A DNA stretch of 64,000 bases from Gentiana macrophylla (GCA_026214975.1 CM047809.1:23667460-23731459), one strand, 5' to 3'. Positions 45,389 through 58,900 are shown, numbered from the stretch's first letter. Made by a program: numbers and translations. Notes: generated by a model from the letters alone, not told the origin.

Positions 45389-45899
45389 GAAAATATTTAA
45401 TTTTTTTAGATTGTCAACAAATTGTTTTTGCCTACTCCAACTTTGCCCACTAATTTTAGGGTAGTCGAGATGCAATTTTTGGACCACCATTTCATCAATT
45501 TTTAACACAAATTATTGGTGGTTTTTTTTCGACATGTAAGGGTTCATCTCAAAACACATGATTTCTATTGGTTGCGGTGCACCAAGTATGATTTGCACAA
45601 TGACCAAGCTAAAATTTTTGTACATCGCCAATTTGTTGTTGAGTTTTTTTTTTTTTTTTTTTTAAGTTATTGTTGATGTTGATGTTGTCCATCAAATAAA
45701 TTTTTGCCATTATTAGCAATCAAAAGTTGAGTGTGTCATTTTTTTTTTCTATTTAAGTTCACCTTTTAGCCCTTACCCCCCAAAAAAAAAAAAATCTATT
45801 TCCATTATTTCCAAAAATAGATAGAATGTGATGGAATAAAAAAAAATTTACAAAATATACTAGTTTGTTCATCGGGCCGAAATGATGTTTTTCCCGGTG
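45389..45899. other. Shared intergenic DNA before EG45 copy 3 segment
   Basis: Corresponds to 27091-27419 plus about 180 bp not in copy 2. It includes a T-run (45648-45664) and a C/A run (45774-45794). No gene. Confidence 0.45.
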
Positions 45900-46175
45900 G
45901 TTTTTTGATTCGCAAAAAGTCTTTTAGCAGGTGATGAAAATCCACCCTAAAAACGATTTTACGGCTAGGATGCCTTGCAATGAAATAATGTTTTCACGGC
46001 TGATTTCAAGTTATTTTCTGGATGATAGAAATCACCAAAAAATGTTTTAAGCAGTGGCTCGAATAAACCGCTCGGAAGGGGACTACAACTTTTAGGGGAG
46101 AAGGAAGATGCGCATTTTACCAGCGGTTCAAACTGCCGCAAAAAGAATTAGCGAAAGATTGTATCAGTTTTAGTG
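45900..46175. mobile_element. CACTA-like terminal fragment, copy 3
   Basis: As in copy 2: the AGCGGTTCAAACTGCCGC palindrome and end TTTTAGTG at 46175. Confidence 0.45.
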
Positions 46176-46638
46176 GTGAAACAAAATTCTACTGCTACAA
46201 AACTCAAAATATCATGTTAATTCTTATTTTCATGTGATGTTCATCAAAGGCATGTGACGACAAACTCATCAATGTAAATGACATAATCGTATATTTTAAT
46301 CTTTTATATATACCATGATAACAATACTACAAAAATTTGTGTACCAATAATTAATCGCAGAATCTCGTAAAACAATTAATCGCATAAATGTTTTTTTTTT
46401 CAAGAATAATTATTAGCTCGCAAAAGAAATTTAATTTTTTTTATCTAATATTCCCCTCTACCCTGCAAAACTTTGCCCACTACATTCTTCTCGGCATTCT
46501 GAAACCTGAAACCAAGAATAATTAAATGAACATTAATTTAGAAACAAAAGAAACATTAAATTAGGGGGAAAAAAACTAAAAGAACTTAAATTATTATTTT
46601 ATGAAATGTCAGGCTAATGTAACAACAGAGGTAGCTTA

Positions 46639-47099
46639 CTAAGAATAATCAATTTTGATAATTCCAGCTACAGGATTAGCAATGGCTGTAAAAGCTTCTT
46701 TAGAGAGATCAAGAGTTCCACCACAGCCAGGACAATGATCGACAATTTTAACTTGAACGGTTTGTCCGGTACAAGGATGTGGGACCGGATTCGTCGGACC
46801 GGTGCATGTCACGTTAAACATTTTCCCGCAAATTGCTCCTCCCGCCCATAAGGGATCACTCGCAGCTGCTATCATGAAACCTTGTGATTTGCCGCCATAG
46901 CATGCCGATGCTGTAAAAGCAAACATATATCAAACAGAGAATGATATGTGTAAATCCTTATAAACAAATAACACAAATATAAATACTTACGAATGTAGTT
47001 TGTGTAGAAAGTGGCAGTCCCAGGCACAGCAGTAGTTGTGGAGGCTAGAACTATGAGAACGAGTACTAAAAGAGATTGAATTTGAAACTTCAAGGCCAT
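46639..47099 (-). CDS. EG45-like domain / plant natriuretic peptide-like secreted protein, copy 3
   Basis: Exons 47099-46991 and 46910-46639, with the same splice sites as the other copies. The 126-residue protein differs from them only at residue 23 (Ser to Thr), inside the signal peptide just before the likely cleavage point. The mature secreted domain is identical (GTATFY, SACYGG, VDHCPGC, six cysteines). The TATA box is conserved, but about 50 bp directly upstream of the promoter (present at 1603-1652 in copy 1) are deleted, including a TTGAC core. The flanking LTR and the downstream element C match copy 1 better than copy 2. No inactivating change is visible. Confidence 0.93.
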
Positions 47100-47216
47100 T
47101 ATCGTTTCCTTTTTCTGTTTTCAAAAATAGCACTTGTAAATAAGATTAATAATAACAAATGGAAAATTATGGCTTTGAATCACAATGTTACTTGCTAAAT
47201 CACATCACAATTGATA

Positions 47217-47227
47217 TCCTTTTATAC
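47217..47227 (-). promoter_or_regulatory. TATA box of EG45 copy 3
   Basis: GTATAAAAGGA, same spacing to the ATG as in copies 1 and 2. The region immediately upstream is shortened by about 50 bp. Confidence 0.7.
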
Positions 47228-47288
47228 TTGAATTCCATGCAGCCCCAAAATCTTTATATTGTGGTAAGTAATCGTGCTCACAGTGAGC

Positions 47289-48186
47289 ATGTATCTAAAA
47301 TTATTAATGAAAAATGAAGCAAAATTTTTAATATGTGGTTTTGAATCGAATTATTTTCTTTAATTAGGAATAATGATAAATGCATATTGCATGATCTTTT
47401 ACCATTTTCTAGTAGGGGAATTCGGGAAAATTCACTCCTCCAATGCCTTCTATTTATAGACATGATTCCTTGATTTTGAATTTCAGTCCGTTGGGTTTTA
47501 ATTTAATGCGGAGAATAATCCTTGATTCTTCCTTGATTTTATTCTCCTTGAGTTCAGTGATCTGGATTTTCTTCAAACGTTCTTCGTACAATCCGTCCTT
47601 GGTTGATTTTGCATTAATTGCTTGACTTCCACATTTTCTACGTTCTGATTCAAGTGTTGACAGTATACTTGACTATGTGGTTGCTTAACTTCGTTGTTGT
47701 TTAGCCGGTCCAATGACTACTTTACTTTTTTCTGCTTTGGTCCTTTGGGTTTGCTATGGGTCGCTTCTTTACGCACAACTGATATATTTGTACAGCTGAT
47801 AGAGCTTCTCTTCACTGATCCTTATTTTTTGTGAAATCAGTGTACACCATATTTAAAATAGATTTCATCACTTGTAATATGTATCTTAGACTTATCCAAG
47901 GTCATCACTGACTTCCCTGGTTATAAGTCAGTCCATAAGTCTTGATTCAATGTCTTTGGTACTTGGTTTGTCTTCACTCAGCTGGTCCACTGCTCTTCAC
48001 TTTACTGAGTTGTCCTATAAGTCTAATACAGTTCTTCTCTGACTGAACTTATACAAAATATCAGACTCTAAGTAAAGTCTTATACAAACATTAATAACTC
48101 ATTTAGACTTATTTCATGTTGTCTTATTTCATTCTTGCTATAACGGCTAGTAAGACCATCATCAAAACAACAAAATGTTCCTAACA
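47289..48186 (-). mobile_element. 3' LTR of the SIRE-like Copia element, copy 3
   Basis: Starts TGTTAGGAACATTTTGTTG at 48186 after AAAAGAGGGAAAT. The TATA-like box is at 47447-47459. Because of the 50-bp promoter deletion it ends only about 60 bp before the EG45 TATA box. Confidence 0.65.
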
Positions 48187-48773
48187 ATTTCCCTCTTTTG
48201 ATGATGTCAAAACCCTCATAAGCTTGAATATAAGTACAAAAACATTTCATATAATAACAAGAATAAAAATTAGAAATTTTATTCTTCCATAAAGGGCATA
48301 AAGATTCAAACATAATAACATTATTACAACTACAAGATTCTCAAATTTTCCTAGTACATCTTGAACTTTGTAGTTTGGATCATTCTATGTCTTACAAATC
48401 AATTTCTGGAAACTTCTATTTCCAATACTCCAACGTAGTGTTATATGAGAGTGCTACAAACATTTTTCATTCAAAAAATATGTTGAAGTCAGGCATAGTC
48501 TCATGTGTCTGTGGTTCTCCAAAGTCTCTTTCCAATCATGCTTTGGCTTCAGCAATGTGTGAATCTTCCAGCTTCATATCCTTGTCAATCACCTATTGCT
48601 GTTGAGATGATAATCTAGACATTGGTTTGAAAAACTTAACCAGGTATTTGAATTCTTCTAGTCCTTCAGCAATTAAGTCCTCTGGCCCCTTTGCCGAGAA
48701 TGGCACAGATTGGTTTGGTCTACAACTAGAGCCAGATGCTCCCTCAATTTTTTCTTGTCTCTGAGCCATATAC
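48187..48773 (-). mobile_element. 3' body of the SIRE-like Copia element, copy 3
   Basis: Uninterrupted here, so it shows what copy 1 lost to the 3106-4548 insertion. On the minus strand it reads MAQRQEKIEGASGSSCRPNQ and EEFKYLVKFFKPMSRLSSQQ with later stops. The product is not recognised; it may be the distal ORF of the element. Confidence 0.45.
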
Positions 48774-50595
48774 TGTTGAAATGGTGTCCTGAACCAAATC
48801 GGGTTAAACTGGATCCAACCGGGTTGGGTCCTTTACAGTCTATTTAGTTTATGAAATAACTTTATTATAATTAATAAAAGCACTTTTGTTATTATATATT
48901 TTGTTTATCTTCATTTTGTTGTATATATAGTAACGCCTGAGTATTAAATTGTGGTAGATAAACAATGATAATGATTATGGTTGATGAGATCTTTATTCAC
49001 TTTAATAAGTTTGATACTTAAATGTCTCTAGTCGTATGTACTATGAAACGGGACATTGATGGTATGAGTAGACTAGCACGTATTGGATTTTTTCTATCTT
49101 TTTGAAGACAGGGATATATCTCGTCTATCTAAGTGCAGAGACACTTGGACTGTATATGGACGTGTATTATAGATTGCGTATGTTAGACTGACCCACTTAC
49201 ATTAAGTGTTGCAGTATGTGGCAGTTGTGTAATTATCCTGAGACCGGAGTCTTCACGGCATCATGGTGCGGATTGTCATGCTTTGACACTATTGAGGTTT
49301 CCCCCATGAGGCGATCATACGGTAGTGATTGGATGTGATACTGCAGCATGCGTAGGATTCATGTTTCTCATCCGGGAATCGCGTATCATATGTTTAGGAG
49401 TGAATATCCAAAATGGCCGTCTTGTAAAGAATGTCTAGCTCTCGTGTATCTTTGCAAAGTGGGAGTAAATGAGTTATTCCGAGAGAGCATGATATCCAGA
49501 TTACAAGATTCGATCGCTGATGTACCGCCACTCGAGAAACGATCGTATGGATATTATTACAGCGATATGATTTTATTTACACCGTAACTCTTTCACATGA
49601 AAGGTAGTAGTCATTACTTTTGACTCTTCCGATGATTGGGGGTCACGGTGTGTTGCTAGATGCTTTTCCATGTTCGTTAGGTATGAAGTGCATTTTCATA
49701 ATTTGCACTTTGTGCCTACGGCCAACGTATTCGGAAGCCTATTGGGTCACACACATAAGAACATCTAGCCGGATTAAATACGGTTATAGTGATAACCAAA
49801 TATGAAAAGTTCATCTCAACTATAAAGTGTTATAGTGATTAAATTAATATGACAATATTTATTTATTATGAATAAGTTAAATACAAGATATTAATTATAT
49901 TGATTAATTAAAGAATATTCCGGAAGCCACTTAATGGCTATATGGGGCGCCACTTTCTAGTGTATAAGATACACCTGGATTGTGCAATTTATTGGATATT
50001 AATTGATTTTGGAAAAATAGATTTATGGTATAAGATAAAGATATTAAATATTGGATATTGGCAATATCTTAGATTTATTTAATATAAAATATTTAATTGA
50101 AAGAGATAAATCAATCAAAGTGATTTTCTTTATTTTATTAGGAAAAATGTTTTCTTTCTCATCAATGTACTAAAAGTTTCTCCTAATCAGATTAGGGGGC
50201 AATTGGGGCGCCACCTACTCCTATAAAAGAAAGGGGTTGACTAGCTCTTTTGTACATCACAATTCCAAGAGTACATAATTCTTGTGAAAAATAGAGAGCT
50301 TCTTCTAGAAAGTTTTAGAGAGAGAGAAAAGGTCGGTCTAGCAACCGGATTTTTCTAGTAGCAATCCAAGGAGCATACCGGCGAGGAGTTTGTGTGGATA
50401 TCGATAGAAGCCGGACACGTGGATGGTTCGCGCGCACTACTACTCTCCGTTGACGGTCATAGTGTTGATTTATTAAATAAAGCAAGGTTATCACCGTCAA
50501 CTACTTAACGTGTTTATTGTATTAAACAATGTCGATCTTGGGATCGAAAATTAAATTTTAAATTCCGCTGCGTTAAACTAGTTGATTTCCTAACA
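48774..50595 (+). mobile_element. 5' LTR of Copia element C, copy 2 (intact)
   Basis: 1.82 kb, from TGTTGAAATGGTGTCC to TTTCCTAACA, followed by GTGGAAGCAAAGCGAAC. TATA-like CTCCTATAAAAGAAAGG near 50217. This uninterrupted version defines the LTR that is split in the first segment. Confidence 0.78.
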
Positions 50596-52208
50596 GTGGA
50601 AGCAAAGCGAACTTCGAACTTAAGCAATAAGTACTAATTAAATTGCATAGTAATTAATGCATGGTGGATCCCGATTCATTTTTGGTTTTGTGATATTTAT
50701 TGTGCATTGATATCTCTTTTGTTTAGTTGTGTCATATGGCTAACTAATGTTTCAAATATTTTGGACCATTGGGATGCCACAAAGCATTAAATAATATTGG
50801 CCCTTTCCAAACATTGTTTGGAATAGGCCTAGGCCCTTTTCAAAATATTTGATTTTTGAATAGGCTAAGTTTCAAACCACAGCCCTTTTCAAAATTCTGA
50901 TATTGGAAAGGGCCAAGAGAGATGCCTTTTGGTTTTGGAAACCAAAGGCATCCCTTTTGATTATGAATCAAAAGGAAAGAAACTAAAAGTGACTTAATTT
51001 TAATTTTGATTTAAATTTGAATAGCTATTTTTAATCAAAATTAAAATGGAAATCGATTAAAATTAATAGTAAATTTTATTTCGATTAGAATCATTTAATT
51101 AATTAAATGTTGATTGATTATTTGATTTGATAAGACAGAAGTAGATAAATTTTAAAATTCTCTTTTTCATAAGATATTATTGTATGGATTAGATGTAGTA
51201 GATATAATATGATTATATAGACAACCGATTGATCATGGACTCGACCGATAGAATAGATGTGTGTGATTTACTTTATGTTGGTTATTCAAATTGTCCTAGG
51301 ACGTTATGAAGAACGTGACTTAGTTTACTTTCTTCATTACTCCATTCCCGTTATCTCCCCCCATGTGCGGCGGGTGTATTAATTTATTGGATAGATTATT
51401 ATGTAACAAGAATGGAACAGAAGATGGAGGCCAAATAGACATAAAGATTACATTGGTGATGGCGCATTAAAGATCCTATTGGCGGTTGCAGTTACCCTAA
51501 GATTGTGAGCCGCGGTTTCATCAGTTTGTATTCGAAACTGCACCTATGAAAAATTTATGATCATACCGGTTATTTTTGTGTGCGGAATGATGTATGTTTA
51601 ACTTTATATTGATAACGTAGAAATATACATGCTTAGATGAGACCATAATTTAATTAAAATAAATTAAGTGAATTAATTTATAAATTATTTCCACGACAAA
51701 AATCAAGTTATATATGTCTCCCAATATAGTAATGATAGTGATGTGCTCATGTTCGGATCCAACTGATCGGCCCTCATCGGGAGTTGACCTACCTTGGGTA
51801 TATCGTTATTATCGAGATATCATATCACATGAATATTTGGGTTACGACTCGACTAGAATCTTGCGGTGATTGGCCCTCGTCAGGACCGCCTGATTTTAGA
51901 GACAAGAGGTCGACTATCACATAAAGTAGTGAGTTGTCAAAGAGTTGACTAGTAACCACTGAGAGCCGCATATGATGCGACTGGAAGGAGTACCCACCTT
52001 TCGAAATTGTCTCGATAGATCTGCCCTCATCGGGAATCGAGATAACTAGATTGGATCCCAGCCACTAGAGAATTAATTAAATTCTTGAAAGCCAATCGGG
52101 AATAGTTGGCTAGTGGGAGCAGAACCTAATTAAAATTTTAAAGTGCAATTTTATTGTTTTGTAAGCATGAAATTTTACTTAAATTATATTTACTTTATTG
52201 TTGTAGAA
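50596..52208 (+). other. Untranslated leader of element C, copy 2
   Basis: Aligned with 13026-14777 but lacking the 145-bp GC-rich stretch. No reading frame of note. Confidence 0.6.
50799..50975 (+). promoter_or_regulatory. Chain of inverted repeats in the element C leader, copy 2
   Basis: The same five hairpins as at 13374-13540. Some pairs are better here: CCTTTTGGTTTTGGAAACC with AAAGG, and CCTTTTGATTATGAATCAAAAGG. Confidence 0.5.
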
Positions 52209-53733
52209 ATGTCGAACAAATTGAACCTTCGTTTTATCATTGAAAACAAACATGACAAATCAAACATTCTTGATTGGGAAAGAAATCTCAAAATTGTTTT
52301 GAGACATGAAGGCATTTCCTGTGTCTTGGACACACCCTTAACCAAGGATCCCGAAGATACTACGAATGAGTAATCGGTTAAGAAGCATGCAAAACACTTT
52401 TCTGACAGTAATGAGGCTACATACATCATGCTTGCTTCTATGACACCGGAACTTCAAAAACAGCATGAGTCTATGGATGAACATACCACTATGGCTCACC
52501 TAAAGGAGCTTATGCTTCTCAGTCTCACACTGAGAGGTATGAGGTCTCGAAGGTGTTGTTTGGTTGCAAGATGGATCTGGGTACTCGTAGGGTCGCATGT
52601 GCTAACGATGATCGGATACATAGAGAGGCTTGAGAAGATGGGCCATTAGATGGACCATGAGTTAAGCATTGACTTGATTCTGCAATCTCTACCGGACTCT
52701 TACTCACAGTTTCTAATGAACTATCACATGAACAAGATTGATTGCTCCCCTGCGGAGTTATTGAACATGCTCAAAACTGCTGAAGGCACTGTTGGCAAGA
52801 GTAAGCAAGTGTTGCTCGTTACTTCTTCCAAAGGCAAGAAAAAGGCCCAAAAGAAGATCAAGAAGGTGAAGGAGGCTCTTAAGCCGCAGCCTAAGAGATC
52901 CAAAGAAAAATCCAATGATACTTGCTTCCATTGTGGCCAGACTGGTCATTGGAAGAGAAACTACAAGGCTTTCTTGAGCACCAAGAAGAACAAGCATAAT
53001 GATGCTTTGACTTCAAACATGTTTATGGTTGAGATCAATGTTGCTTCTTCCGTGTCTAACCACTTTGGGTATTAGATCTGGATTTGGTTCTCAAATTTGT
53101 GCGGATATGCGAGGGACTAAGAAGGACTAGAGTTATGAGGAAAGGGAAGTGGATCTGCGTGTTGGGAATGGAGGAAACGTTGCTGCCCGAGCCGTATGAG
53201 TTTATTTTATTTCATTGCCTAGTGGGCTAGTACTTGAATTAAATAACTGCTATTTTGTTCCTGCTCTTACAAAGAGCATTATTTTTATTTCTTCATTGGA
53301 TGTTGATGGATTTTCTTTTACGTTTGAGGATAAATGTTCTTCTTTTCACATGATGGAATGTTTTATGGTACTGGCAAACTTGACAATGGTCTCTACATAT
53401 TCGATATGAATGTTGATATACTTAATATAAACAATAAGAAAGCGGAAATAAGTGACTTGAATGAATTCTACTTGTGGCATTATAGACTTGGCCATATAAA
53501 TAAGAATTGCATTTCCAAACTCCATATAGATGGAATGTAGGATCAATTCGATTACGAATCGCTTGATACATGCGAAGCTTGTTTACTTGGTAAGATAACA
53601 AAGTCACCATTTTGTGGCGAAGGGATAAGATCCAACGAATTGCTTGAGCTCATACATACAAATGTCTGTGGCCCAATGTCAATTCAAGCCAAAGGCAGGA
53701 ATACAAAGATTAGTTTCAATTGGACGACATAGA
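52209..53733 (+). pseudogene. Gag, protease and integrase fragment of Copia element C, copy 2
   Basis: Gag starts MSNKLNLRFIIE at 52209 and stops at 52371, at the same codon as the other copy, so the stop predates the duplication. LILQSLPDSYSQFLMNY and the zinc knuckle CFHCGQTGHWKRNY (last Cys replaced by Tyr) follow at 52650-52975. Protease and GAG-pre-integrase remnants (LNNCYFVPAL, FYLWHYRLGHINKN) follow in broken frames to 53540, with integrase ending at about 53733. RT and RNase H are missing, as in the other copy. Confidence 0.85.
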
Positions 53734-53831
53734 GAATACTCTTGTGCCATATCTAGCACCTTGCTAGAATGTGATTCTCTATTAATTAATAAACTTTTTC
53801 CACTTTTAAATTTTTCTTTGAACCATACGGC

Positions 53832-54031
53832 TAATAGAGAAATAGAATGATTTGCATTGATAAATAATAATAAAATGATTACAATATTTATACATTAATC
53901 GGTGATAGAGATCTGTTCCAATGTAATCCTTTTTAAACCAAATAATCAATATTAACAACAATATCATCATTCAAATTCAAACGACATTATTTAAACAAAC
54001 TATTGACTCAATCTTGTAATTATCTCTAACA
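53832..54031 (-). mobile_element. 3' LTR of element E, copy 2
   Basis: Counterpart of 16434-16632: TGTTAGAGATAATTACAAG at its minus-strand start. The purine tract before it is GGAATTGTAGGAGCA. Confidence 0.5.
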
Positions 54032-54536
54032 TGCTCCTACAATTCCATTGTAATACAATGAACATGGAGATTGACTCGTAGTCAATAAATCTTGATTCTT
54101 TCACATAGTGCTCGCAACAAACTTCTTCATATCAATCAATGATAATTTCTTCACATCAACTGCTTTATTGCTTGAATCTGCAATGGATACCTCGAGATTT
54201 GTTGAAGAGTCTTAGAAGAAAAAATGATTATGAGGAAGAAATATTTGGAGGTAAGATCATTCTTAAGATGATGAGATATCCCAAAAATATAAGAATTCAT
54301 AGATTGAGATAGAAGCGAATCGAGTGAAGATTTAGAGTCACTTTGAGATAGATATTGAAAAAACAAGAAAAATGTAAAGATGAAGGGTGATAAATAGAAG
54401 AGACAAAGATTGAACCAAGGTAACATCCAATGACGTCTTTGGAATTTAAATGGAATGATAGATCGGCAACATTTAAAAAACTAAAAATTAGATAAAGAGA
54501 GACACGATTATCGAGGATTTTGAACCATCATAAGCA

Positions 54537-55633
54537 GGCAAAATTGGAAAAATTGTCCAAAGAACTTGTCCTACTAAGGGTTTTAGTCTTGCTCTGCTCG
54601 GTGAGAAAAATGGTCATCTAAGTTGTTTTTCTTTTCTCTTTTTTATCCTTAAAAAAGTTGTTTTTTATTATTAAAAATGGTCCTACCCACGGATAACGCG
54701 ATTGGGCACCGGATAATTTTAAAATTGCTTACGTGGTTGCTAGTAGGCTTCGCGTTGGATCCTACGTAGTTGTGGGGTCCCATTTCGCCTCCATATCTTT
54801 TGAATAAAAACGTCCTTTATAAAAAGTTATTGCATACATATTCGAACCTGCAAGCTAACAACAAATTCCAAGCACTTAGCCATCAGACCTAAAGCTTCAA
54901 TATGTAAATTATGATATAATCTATTACTTATGCAAAGCTCCCCTTGGACAGGAAACCAGCTCAAATTTAACTTCAATTAAACACACATTTTCATCTCAAT
55001 TCAACTCATTTTTTTTATTTCTGAAAATTCTGAGCTACATGTTAGCAAAAACAATAACCCACATTTGATCCTTCTAGTAAAATTCCTCAGCTCAATGTTC
55101 TTCAAAAACCGTATTCAAGATAAAAAATTCATTTGAGCATTTTATTCAATCTTCAAACCCGAATTTCGATTTTCCCAGCTTAAATTACAATAAACTCGAT
55201 TCTACATTGAAATCCCAACTTCGATTAGACTCGGTTCTCCAACTCAAAATGATTGATTCACCAAATTGGAAGACTCACAACGCTATTTCAGCTTTTATAA
55301 AAGAAGACACTAGCTACAATAGGGAATAAGTATAACGATTCTCTTTAATTATAGCCAAATTAATGTGTTGTTCTTCTATTCCTTCCTAAGCATATATCCT
55401 GCAATGATTGATAATTACATATTTGGGTTTTAAAATTAATTTTCAAGAAATGGAGGAGAAATAGGACTCACAGCCACGTAGGATCCAACATGACAGCCTA
55501 GTGGCAGGTATCTGGCAGGTAGGACCATTTTTTAAAAATACAAAAAAAACAACTTAGAGCACCATTTCCCTCACCGGAGCATGACTAAAATCCTTAGTAG
55601 GTCAAGTTACAATAACACTTTTCCAATTTTGCC
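54537..55633. mobile_element. Non-autonomous MULE, copy 2
   Basis: Counterpart of 17135-18183, 1.10 kb, ends GGCAAAATTGGAAAAA. Target duplication TCATAAGCA (54528-54536) and TCATAAACA (55634-55642), one mismatch. A 40-bp insert (near 55300) distinguishes it from the first copy. Confidence 0.8.
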
Positions 55634-55799
55634 TCATAAACATCCAAAGCCAACTATAATCACACTTGAATACTCCATTAATCAATGAAGAATAAATAAA
55701 TGGATAAGACCAGATCAGCAATTAATAATAAATGAGAAGCAAGTAAACAAGTGATATTAGTAGAAGAACATGAATATGGAGAGAGAAGAAGGTGTGCAC

Positions 55800-55948
55800 A
55801 TAACATAATTTTAAAACGATTGATTTTCATTGATTCAATTATGTAGTGGTGATATACATATATAGGCCTATAACAACTTGACCAACAAGTCACATAATAA
55901 CATAACTATATAATGATATTTTAGATCATTCCAATAGTATCCTTGACA
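55800..55948 (-). repeat. 3' LTR of Copia A, copy 2
   Basis: 149 bp after the same GTGTGCAC flank as at 18341-18348, so it is the same ancestral insertion carried by the duplication. Confidence 0.7.
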
Positions 55949-55959
55949 CACCCCCTCAA

Positions 55960-58900
55960 TCCCATGGGAAGTGGCTAGACTAGGAGATTGGTCTTCAAAC
56001 TGGTGAAACGAGGCTGAGCCAACGGCTTGGCAGGGAAATCGGATAACTGATCCTTTGAGGTAATGAATGAAATGGTGAGCTTGCGGGCAGCAACCAATTC
56101 ACGAACGTGGCAGAAATCAATCTCTATGTGCTTCGTGCGGGAGTGGAAAACCGGATAATGAGCAAGATAAGTGGCTCTAATATTATCACACCGGAGGGTA
56201 AGGTTTGAGAGAGAGAGGAACACTGCATGTCACGAAGAAGGCTGCATAGCAACTGAAGTTCAACTGCAGTATTACAAAGTGTCTTGTATTCAAATTCAGT
56301 ACTACTTTTGGAGATGGTCAAGTGCTTCTTAGAATGCCAAATAACAAGATTATCCCTGAGAAAAACACAATACGCCCCAACAGAGCGACGATCATCATGA
56401 TCAGCGGCCCGAAGTATGAGAAAGGAACGCTGAGAGTAAAAGAGACCATCTGAGATAATGTGCTTGAGATACTGAAAAATGCATTTAACAGTGACCCAAT
56501 GGGCTTCAGTAGGAGAATGCATGTATTTACAAACCTTATGAACCGCAAAGGCTATGTCAGGCCGCGTGAAGCTAAGATACTGTAAACCGCCTACGATGGT
56601 GCGGTAAAGAGAAGGGTCATTGCAAGGAGGGCCATCATCAAGAGTGAGCTGGGTGGAGGCTGACATAGACGTGTGACAAGGCTTAGCCTTGTCCATAGAA
56701 GAACGCTGTAGAAGCTGAAGAATATACACGCGTTGAGTGAGATATAAACCATCGGAGGTGTGGAGCACCTCAATGCCAAGAAAATATGACAGCGAACCAA
56801 GGTCCTTAACCAGAATATGTTGACCAAGATACAATATAACCCGCAAAACAAGAGAAGACGAAGAACCAGTAATAATAATGTCATCCATATAAATAAGGAT
56901 AAATACACGAGCACCATCACGAGAGTATATGTACAAGGGGGTGTCAGCTTTAGAGCCAACAAAGCCAAACCGAGAGAGCACATCAGTAAAGCGAGAAAAC
57001 CATGCACGAGGGGCCTGACGAAGGCCATAAAGACTGCGGCGAAGGCGGTAGACAAAATAAGGATAATCAGGATGAATAAACCTTTGTGGCTGCTGCATAT
57101 AAAGAGGCTCAAATAAATGCCCGTGAAGAAAAGCATTCTGAACATCCACCTGTCAAAGAGACCAACCTTGGGAAATGGCAAGAGAAAGAAGTACGTAAAT
57201 CATGACCGGCTTGACAACCGGACTAAAAGTGTCAGTAAAATCAATGCCTTCAGCTTGATGAAAACCCTTGGCCACAAGACGAGCTTTGTGATGCTTAAAA
57301 CACCCATCCGCTTGATGCTTTGTCACCGAAACCCATTTGTTACCAACAATATTCGTAGAAGAGTCGGAGGAACAAGGTCCCAATTGTGATTGCGCAACAA
57401 CGCATCAATTTCCTCTTTCATAGCATTACGCCAATTCGGGTGTCTCAGAGGCTTGATGATAGAAATTGGGATCCATGAAGGCGGTAGAGGAAACAAGGGC
57501 TTTAGAAGCGGATAACGGATAAATTCATGCCGGAGATAGGTTTAAGAGAGTTGGTTTTGGTTCGAGTGGCCATGGTATGAGTGGGAGCAGGTTGATCAGG
57601 AGACGAGGCTGGAGAGGCCGAGGCCGAAGTGGATGCAGGAGAGGTGGGTGGGGAGGGAACAGGTGGGGGAGCCGCAAGGGGTGGAGCCGGGTTAGAAGTG
57701 GCCGGCAGGTAATGCAGATTTTGTGGAGGTGTTGAAAGGAAGACATGAAGTGGGACAGTGAGATTATCAAGTGTGGGTGTGGAAGGAGAAGGTGTGTAGG
57801 GGAAGACGGATTCATCGAAAACCATGTGGCGAGCAATATGGATAAGGCTAGAGGCATGGTCCAGACATTTATAACCATGGTATGAAGGACTATAGCCGAG
57901 AAAGATGCAAGTTTTTGAGCGGAAATCAGTTTTATGATGATTGTACGGATGAAGATAGGGCCAGCATATAATATACACAGCCAATGACGCAAAGGAATGC
58001 ATAGTCAGGGGACCGATGGTGAACCATTTCGAATGGAGACTTATCTTTGAGGGCTTTGGTTGGGAGGCGGTTGATGATATAAGTGGCGGTGATATAGGCA
58101 TCCTCCGATAGGAGTGGAAGGTTAGATTAGGCGAGGAAAGGATAGGCCGACTTCAACAATTTGCGGTGGCGGCGCTCAATGGCACCAACTTGTTCATGGG
58201 TGTGGGGGCGAGGAAAGCGATGCGGATGCCAAGAGAGGTAAAAAGAGTGGAAACACGACGGTACTCACCACCCCAGTCAGTTTGGATGGATTTAAGTTTG
58301 GTACTAAACTAGCGTTCAATCATAGCAAGAAAGTCAGGGAAGATAGTTTCAACATCAGATTCATTTTTCAGGGGATAGAGCCATTGGTACTTGGTGAAGT
58401 CGTCCAGAAAGCTGACATAATATCGGGAACCGTAAATTGATGGTTCATGACAGGGGCCCCAAACATCGGAGTAGAAAAGGTCCAAAAGAGCAGTAAAGGT
58501 AAATTCAGAAGTCTATAACGGGAAGCGGTGACTTTTAGCCAACTAACACGGGGCACAGACAGAAGGTGACGCTTTAGTTGGAGTAAATGTAGGAAGACCT
58601 TTTAGGGCTTGACGGAGTACAAAATAAGAACAATGACCAAGACGTTGATGCCACGTGGTGGATGAGGTGATAAAGGAGGCCAGAGCTTGAGTAAGAGCAG
58701 GGGAGGGTGAAGCGGGGTAGAGAAGTGATAGAGGCCATCTTTCACAAATCCTCTAAGATGGGTGCGACCGGAGTAATCTTTGACAAGGAAGTAAGACCCA
58801 TGGAATTCGAAGTACACAGAATTATCCGAGGCAATTATATGGACAAATAAGAGGTTTCTAGTGATGGAATGCATAACAAGAATATTAGATAAATAAAATG

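Noticed and set aside
48187..48773. Endogenous pararetrovirus coat or movement gene
   Set aside because: No CCHC coat finger or movement motif was seen, and the polypurine tract plus LTR directly downstream fit a Copia 3' region.
49348..49587. 79-residue plus-strand frame in LTR C
   Set aside because: The matching positions in LTRs C (first copy) and D are broken by stops and shifts; it is LTR DNA.
56591..57181. 196-residue minus-strand frame with many hydrophobic residues
   Set aside because: Alternative frame of the Copia A reverse transcriptase; the YMDD-bearing frame is the real one.
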